A stretch of 6,981 bases of DNA from Labilithrix luteola (GTDB lineage Bacteria; Myxococcota_A; Polyangia; Polyangiales; Polyangiaceae), in the NCBI GenBank assembly GCA_026225435.1, contig JAMFST010000634.1:1-6981 (forward strand). The letters run 5' to 3'. The notes under the pieces are model-generated. The model did no database searches, was not told the DNA's origin, and saw only the letters and a list, made by a program, of their open reading frames with translations. Made by a program: the position numbers and the translations under genes. Shown one piece after another: positions 4,323 to 6,981 of this stretch (within the stretch, counting starts at the first letter, position 1; each line of letters opens with the position of its first letter).

Positions 4323-5903
4323 ATGCCTTACGACGGGATGCACGCCTTCGTCCGCGCCCTCGAGGCGCGTGGAGAGCTCGTGCGCATCAGCCGCGAGGTG
4401 GACCCTTATCTCGAGGCGAGCTGCCTGGCGGACCGGGCCATGAAGGCCGGCGGCCCCGCGCTCCTCTTCGAGCGCATCAAGGGGTCGCGTTTCCCCCTCC
4501 TCATCAACGGGTACGGCTCGAAGCGGCGGATGGCGATGGCGCTCGGAGTCGAAGACCTGGAGGAGCACGCTCGATCCATCGAGTCGCTGGTGAAGACGCG
4601 CGCCCCGTCCTCGGCGCGGGAGCTGGCGGCGCTGGCGGGGCGACTGCCGGAGCTTTCGCACGTTCCGCCGCGCAAGCTGGCGAGCGGGGCGGAGGCGCCT
4701 TGCCAGGAAGTGGTGCTCACCGGCGACCGCATCGACCTCGACCTGCTCCCCATCCTCACGTCGTGGCCGGACGACGGCGGGCCGTTCCTCACCTTGCCGA
4801 ACGTCATCACCCGCGATCCCGAGACCGGCGCGCGCAACATCGGCATGTACCGGATGCAGAAGCTCGACCGGCAGACGACGGCGATGCACTGGCAGGTGCA
4901 CAAGACCGGGGCGCGCCACTTCCGCGAAGCCAAGGCGCGCGGCATGCGCCGGCTCGAGGTGGCCGTCGCGCTCGGGGGGGATCCGGCGCTCACCTACTGC
5001 GCGACCGCGCCGCTGCCCGAGGGGATCGACGAGTGGATGCTCGCCGGCTTCCTGCGCAAGCGCGCCGTCACCACGGTGGCCTGCAAGACGGTCGATCTCG
5101 AGGTGCCCGCCGAGTCGGACTTCGTCCTCGAGGGCTACGTGGACCCGCAGGAGGCGCTCTTCGACGAGGGGCCCTTCGGCGATCACACCGGGTACTACAC
5201 CCCGGTGGACAAATTTCCGAAGTTCCATTTGACCGCCATCACCCACCGCCGCGACGCCGTCTACCCGGCCACGCTGGTGGGGCCGCCGCCGATGGAGGAT
5301 CAGTGGCTCGGCAAGGCGACCGAGCGGCTCTTCTTGCCGCTCCTGAAGATGATCTTCCCCGAGGTCGTGGACATGAACCTCCCGGTGGAGGGCGCCTTCC
5401 ACAACCTGGTGCTGGTGAGCATCAAGAAGCAGTATCCCTTCCACGCCGCGCGCATCGCCCACGGGCTGTGGGGCTCGGGGCAGATGAGCTTCTCCAAGGT
5501 GATCTGCGTGGTCGACCACGACGTGGACGTGCAGAACGTGGCCGACGTGGCCTGGCGGCTGCTCGCCAACCTCGATCCCAAGCGTGACGTCTCCTTCGTC
5601 GACGGGCCGATCGACCAGCTCGATCACGGCGCCAACCAGGCGCTCTACGGCGGCAAGATGAGCATCGACGGGACGCGCAAGTGGGCCGAGGAGGGCTACG
5701 CGCGGGTGTGGCCGGAGGTCGCGCGCCACCTGCCGGAGACGGACGCCAAGGTGGACCAGCTGGTGCGCGAGCTGGGGCTGGAAGACAAGCTGGGGGCGCG
5801 GGTCGTGGCCGCGGCCGAGGCGCCGGTCATCGGGGCGCGCGAGCTCCTCAGCCGCGCCGTCAGCGTCGCGCGTGACGCCATGAACAAGCGAGGCTCGTCA
5901 TGA
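4323..5903 (+). CDS. ubiD: UbiD-family prenylated-FMN-dependent decarboxylase (quinone biosynthesis)
   Basis: 526 residues, a little longer than E. coli UbiD (about 497). The family non-oxidatively decarboxylates a polyprenylated aromatic acid: 3-polyprenyl-4-hydroxybenzoate in ubiquinone synthesis, or a carboxynaphthoate intermediate in futalosine-route menaquinone synthesis. Visible hallmarks are the N-terminal M-H-A-F-V-R-A-L-E-A-R-G-E-L-V-R-I helix, N172-I-G-M-Y-R177, M-H-W-Q-V-H-K (188-194), D-E-W (236-238), and E282-G-P-F-G-D287-H-T-G-Y-Y. N172, E237 and a nearby His probably hold the metal and prFMN phosphate, while R177, E282 and D287 match the catalytic Arg-acid-acid set, by alignment from memory. 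ATG 4323 matches the family N-terminus; the frame also extends to TTG 4281, but that lies in the leader hairpin. The Shine-Dalgarno is weak (GAG nine bases upstream). It overlaps ubiE by four bases. The exact substrate is not determined by sequence. Confidence 0.93.
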   Translation: MPYDGMHAFVRALEARGELVRISREVDPYLEASCLADRAMKAGGPALLFERIKGSRFPLLINGYGSKRRMAMALGVEDLEEHARSIESLVKTRAPSSARELAALAGRLPELSHVPPRKLASGAEAPCQEVVLTGDRIDLDLLPILTSWPDDGGPFLTLPNVITRDPETGARNIGMYRMQKLDRQTTAMHWQVHKTGARHFREAKARGMRRLEVAVALGGDPALTYCATAPLPEGIDEWMLAGFLRKRAVTTVACKTVDLEVPAESDFVLEGYVDPQEALFDEGPFGDHTGYYTPVDKFPKFHLTAITHRRDAVYPATLVGPPPMEDQWLGKATERLFLPLLKMIFPEVVDMNLPVEGAFHNLVLVSIKKQYPFHAARIAHGLWGSGQMSFSKVICVVDHDVDVQNVADVAWRLLANLDPKRDVSFVDGPIDQLDHGANQALYGGKMSIDGTRKWAEEGYARVWPEVARHLPETDAKVDQLVRELGLEDKLGARVVAAAEAPVIGARELLSRAVSVARDAMNKRGSS

Positions 5904-6655
5904 GCGATCCCAGCGACCAGGCGCCGTCGCCCATCCCCGATCTCGACGAGCGCGCGGAGCACGGCAGCGATCACGAGCGCGCCGTGCGCACGATGTTCGA
6001 CCGCATCGCGCCCACCTACGATCTGCTCAATCGCACCATGAGCGCTGGCGTCGACGTCTCCTGGCGGAAGAAGGCGGTCGCCGAGCTGGCCCGCGCGCCG
6101 GAGGGGACCATCCTCGACTCGTGCGCCGGCACGATGGACCTCACGCAGCTGATCGCGAAGACCTACCCGCGGCGCAAGATCATCGCCGCCGACTTCGCCG
6201 GACAGATGCTGGAGGCGGGCAAGCACAAGGCGCCGGCCGTCGAGCGGGTCGTGGCCGACGCCATGGACCTCCCCTTCGAGCGCGAGTCGATGGCGGCGAT
6301 CGTCTGCGGCTTCGGCATGCGCAACCTCACCGACACGGCGCGCGGGGTCCACGAGGCGTTTCGCGTGCTCAAGCCCGGCGGTCTGTTCGTCACGCTGGAG
6401 TTCTTCCAGCCGTCGAAGCTCACCAGCCGCGCCTTCCACGCGACCTACGCCAAGGTGGTGCTGCCGACCGTCGGCGGGATCGTCTCCGGAGATCGCGAGG
6501 CGTACTCGTACCTCGCGCGCAGCATGGAGGGCTTCCTCCGCCGCCCCGAGTACGAGGCGCTGCTGGTGAAGATGGGGTTCCGCCGGGTCATCGGGCGCGA
6601 CCTCCTCTTCGGGATCGCCTCGCTCGTCGTCGCCGAGAAGGGCGGAGCCTCGTGA
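5900..6655 (+). CDS. ubiE: Demethylmenaquinone/ubiquinone C-methyltransferase, UbiE/MenG family
   Basis: 251 residues, the usual size. It transfers a methyl group from S-adenosylmethionine to the quinone ring (demethylmenaquinone to menaquinone, and the corresponding ubiquinone step). The class I Rossmann fold shows motif I I-L-D-S-C-A-G-T-M-D at 71-80, an acidic residue ending beta-2 (D98 in A-A-D-F), G-F-G-M-R-N-L-T-D (137-145) and R-V-L-K-P-G-G (155-161). The first UbiE signature is Y40-D-L-L-N-R-T-M-S-A-G-V-D-V-S-W55. Two deviations from the textbook: Met79 replaces the last Gly of the G-T-G-D loop, and Asp52 stands where His is common. The first 20 or so residues are a polar extension. 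The start ATG overlaps the ubiD stop (ATGA) and has GAGG six bases upstream, so translation is coupled to ubiD and, at its own end, to ubiX. Confidence 0.93.
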   Translation: MSDPSDQAPSPIPDLDERAEHGSDHERAVRTMFDRIAPTYDLLNRTMSAGVDVSWRKKAVAELARAPEGTILDSCAGTMDLTQLIAKTYPRRKIIAADFAGQMLEAGKHKAPAVERVVADAMDLPFERESMAAIVCGFGMRNLTDTARGVHEAFRVLKPGGLFVTLEFFQPSKLTSRAFHATYAKVVLPTVGGIVSGDREAYSYLARSMEGFLRRPEYEALLVKMGFRRVIGRDLLFGIASLVVAEKGGAS

Positions 6656-6981
6656 GCGCCGTCTCGACCAAGAAGCGGATCGTCGTCGGCATCACCGGCG
6701 CGAGCGGCGCTCCCTACGCGCGCCGGCTGCTGTCGGTGCTGGCGAAGCGTCCGGACGAGGTGGAGCTCGCCGTCTGTCTGTCGTCGACCGCGCGCGAGGT
6801 GTGGCAGCTCGAGTGCGGCGGGGATCTCGAGCAGGAGATCGAGAAGGAGCTCGGCCTGCGTGCCTACGGCGGCCGCGATTACAGCGCGCCGTTCGCCAGC
6901 GGGAGCGCCGGCTGGCAGGCGATGGTGGTGGTTCCGTGCTCGATGAGCAGCGTCGCCAAGATCGCCCACGGGATCTCCGAC
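6652..6981 (+). CDS. ubiX: UbiX-family flavin prenyltransferase (C-terminus beyond the window)
   Basis: The first 110 codons from GTG 6652, which overlaps the ubiE stop (GTGA); GGAG lies four bases upstream. The family joins a dimethylallyl group to FMN, giving the prenylated FMN cofactor that UbiD needs. Visible hallmarks are the first strand and FMN-binding loop G-I-T-G-A-S-G-A-P-Y-A at 13-23, L-S-S-T-A-R-E-V (43-50), the F-A-S-G-S segment (81-85) and V-V-V-P-C-S-M-S-S-V-A-K-I-A-H-G-I-S (92-109). Full-length UbiX proteins are about 190-210 residues, so about half is missing at the right edge. Placement beside ubiD is functionally coherent. A close paralogue such as the MqnM-type enzyme of the futalosine pathway would look the same here. 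Confidence 0.93.
   Translation, partial: MSAVSTKKRIVVGITGASGAPYARRLLSVLAKRPDEVELAVCLSSTAREVWQLECGGDLEQEIEKELGLRAYGGRDYSAPFASGSAGWQAMVVVPCSMSSVAKIAHGISD

Noticed and set aside
4296..5729. 477-codon minus-strand frame opposite ubiD
   Set aside because: Antisense shadow of ubiD; His/Arg/Val-rich with no domain-like pattern.
5696..6439. 247-codon minus-strand frame opposite the ubiD end and ubiE
   Set aside because: Antisense to two firmly identified genes with conserved motifs in the plus frames.

Overview
This is GC-rich DNA (by eye roughly 70% G+C) with densely packed genes. It most resembles a myxobacterium or related Myxococcota/Polyangia chromosome. The clues are a lipoprotein with a long Asp/Gly/Ala-rich linker after its lipidated Cys, an ECF sigma factor followed by a proline/alanine/valine-rich single-pass membrane protein, and quinone genes with motif variants. 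The taxon is inferred; no rRNA or other marker gene is present. I see no mobile element, CRISPR array, tRNA or rRNA, and no gene-free stretch longer than about 170 bases.

Left part (1-1204, minus strand): three genes read right to left. They are an ECF sigma factor (554-1171), a small putative anti-sigma membrane protein with a Cys/His-rich C-terminal tail (114-557), and the first 32 codons of a secreted protein that leaves the window at base 1. The first two overlap by 4 bases and the third follows after 17 bases with a good ribosome binding site, so this is a co-translated signalling operon. A GGAAC-type ECF promoter lies upstream of the sigma gene, suggesting autoregulation.

Middle left (1205-1689): divergent from the sigma gene, a 77-residue Cys-containing protein (1324-1557) sits behind a strong Shine-Dalgarno and a perfect 27-base palindrome (1283-1309) whose core resembles a Fur-family operator. 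This is probably a metal-responsive small gene and is the most intriguing part of the window. The following 132 bases lie between convergent genes and hold only weak hairpins.

Middle right (1690-4158, minus strand): a DUF1285-like protein (3637-4158), then a phosphoglycerate dehydrogenase-like enzyme with an ACT-like C-terminus (2352-3575), then a lipoprotein (1690-2334) 17 bases downstream. All three read the same way and may share transcripts.

Right part (4159-6981, plus strand): a sigma-70-type promoter with a hairpin at the predicted transcript start precedes ubiD-ubiE-ubiX. Both gene junctions are 4-base overlaps. UbiX makes prenylated FMN, UbiD uses it to decarboxylate an aromatic quinone precursor, and UbiE methylates the ring. 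In a menaquinone-using myxobacterium this set fits the late futalosine pathway; in a ubiquinone user it would be the ubiquinone pathway. ubiX is cut off at the right edge after 110 codons.
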